DNA from: Enterobacillus tribolii
GTDB lineage: Bacteria; Pseudomonadota; Gammaproteobacteria; Enterobacterales; Enterobacteriaceae
Assembly: GCF_003363015.1 (NCBI RefSeq)
Contig: NZ_QRAP01000001.1
Location: 996,499-1,060,498 of the forward strand
Length of the DNA stretch: 64,000 bases
Reading direction: 5' to 3'
A program made the translations under genes and the position numbers. Below the pieces are notes generated by a model. The model saw nothing but the letters and a program-made list of their open reading frames with translations. It had not been told where the DNA came from and did no database searches. This document shows, piece after piece, positions 63,788 to 64,000 of this stretch (its first letter is position 1; every line of letters begins with the position of its first letter).

Positions 63788-64000
63788 CTAACTTCCAACT
63801 GCCTGATACTCGGTATCGTTTCTCAGCATCGACCAGATTATTCTCGCGTTCTTGTTAGCGACCGCCACGGTCGTTTTATTAAACCCGCGCCGTTCCTTTA
63901 ACTCATTAACCCACTGATGCAGGCTGCCATCATTGTTATTCGTGGCAACCCTGACGACAGCGCGGGCACCATGAATAAAAAGTGTCCGCAAATGCTTGTC
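63788..64000 (-). mobile_element. IS110-family transposase, C-terminal part (runs off right edge)
   Basis: The minus-strand frame is open from the edge to 63788: DKHLRTLFIHGARAVVR, then ERRGFNKTTVAVANKNARII, W, and a short tail. These are the C-terminal motifs of IS110/IS116/IS902 transposases (IS1111-type HGARA and NKxxVAxANKxAR). The rest of the element lies beyond the window. Confidence 0.88.

Overview
This window comes from a motile, Gram-negative enterobacterium. The flhDC-motAB-cheAW block, uspC, cnu, opgE, dgcQ-type cyclase and ynbABCD all closely resemble the E. coli proteins as I remember them. The giant type I-secreted adhesin and the GC-rich backbone fit Pectobacteriaceae or Yersiniaceae (Dickeya, Brenneria, Lonsdalea, Gibbsiella, Serratia or similar) better than Escherichia. 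The genus is inference; no search could be run.

Layout. 1-8.1 kb (minus strand): motility and chemotaxis, read flhD-flhC, motA-motB-cheA-cheW, then two chemoreceptors. The second receptor runs off the left edge. A good FliA (sigma-28) promoter precedes the receptor pair, and a CRP site lies upstream of flhD. 8.9-15.6 kb: single backbone genes (yqhD-type aldehyde reductase, cnu, uspC, a Wzz-family chain-length protein, a pirin, an esterase, yjjA). 15.9-36.8 kb: a second FtsI-like PBP, then a convergent locus of an HlyD-type adaptor, ABC exporter, TolC-type channel and a 4778-residue Bap/BapA-like adhesin made of about 101-residue Ig-like repeats. 37.6-42.3 kb: opgE, a LuxR-type regulator and a DgcQ-like diguanylate cyclase; adhesin plus c-di-GMP synthesis suggests a surface-attachment neighbourhood. 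42.3-48.7 kb: a tightly packed minus-strand membrane-lipid operon (ynbA, ynbB, a PlsC-like acyltransferase, ynbC, ynbD, a small membrane protein, a DUF2461 protein).

49.4-64 kb is an accessory region, visibly AT-richer, full of broken genes and phage or IS debris. It holds a lipase, a FlxA-like protein with its own FliA promoter, an LpxP-like acyltransferase, a CmlA/FloR-like exporter, an alpha/beta hydrolase, a CigR/RcnB-like protein, a wrecked Tlde1-type effector with an intact small membrane protein behind it, two STM2901-DUF1493 gene pairs plus decayed DUF1493 copies, an integrase fragment beside a tRNA-Leu(UAA) 3' fragment, a spanin-like remnant, and IS3 and IS110 pieces.

The most notable signal is in this island. 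Four separate minus-strand genes (lipase, two unrecognised ~142-residue proteins, alpha/beta hydrolase) start behind nearly the same ~50-base leader, each with a LexA-like box (CTGT-N8-ACAG or one mismatch) 30-50 bases before the start codon. This looks like one SOS-controlled expression cassette carrying different cargo. Two of the cassettes sit next to an STM2901-DUF1493 pair on the opposite strand, and a 29-base tRNA-Leu-derived direct repeat begins each of those pairs, 4.5 kb apart.
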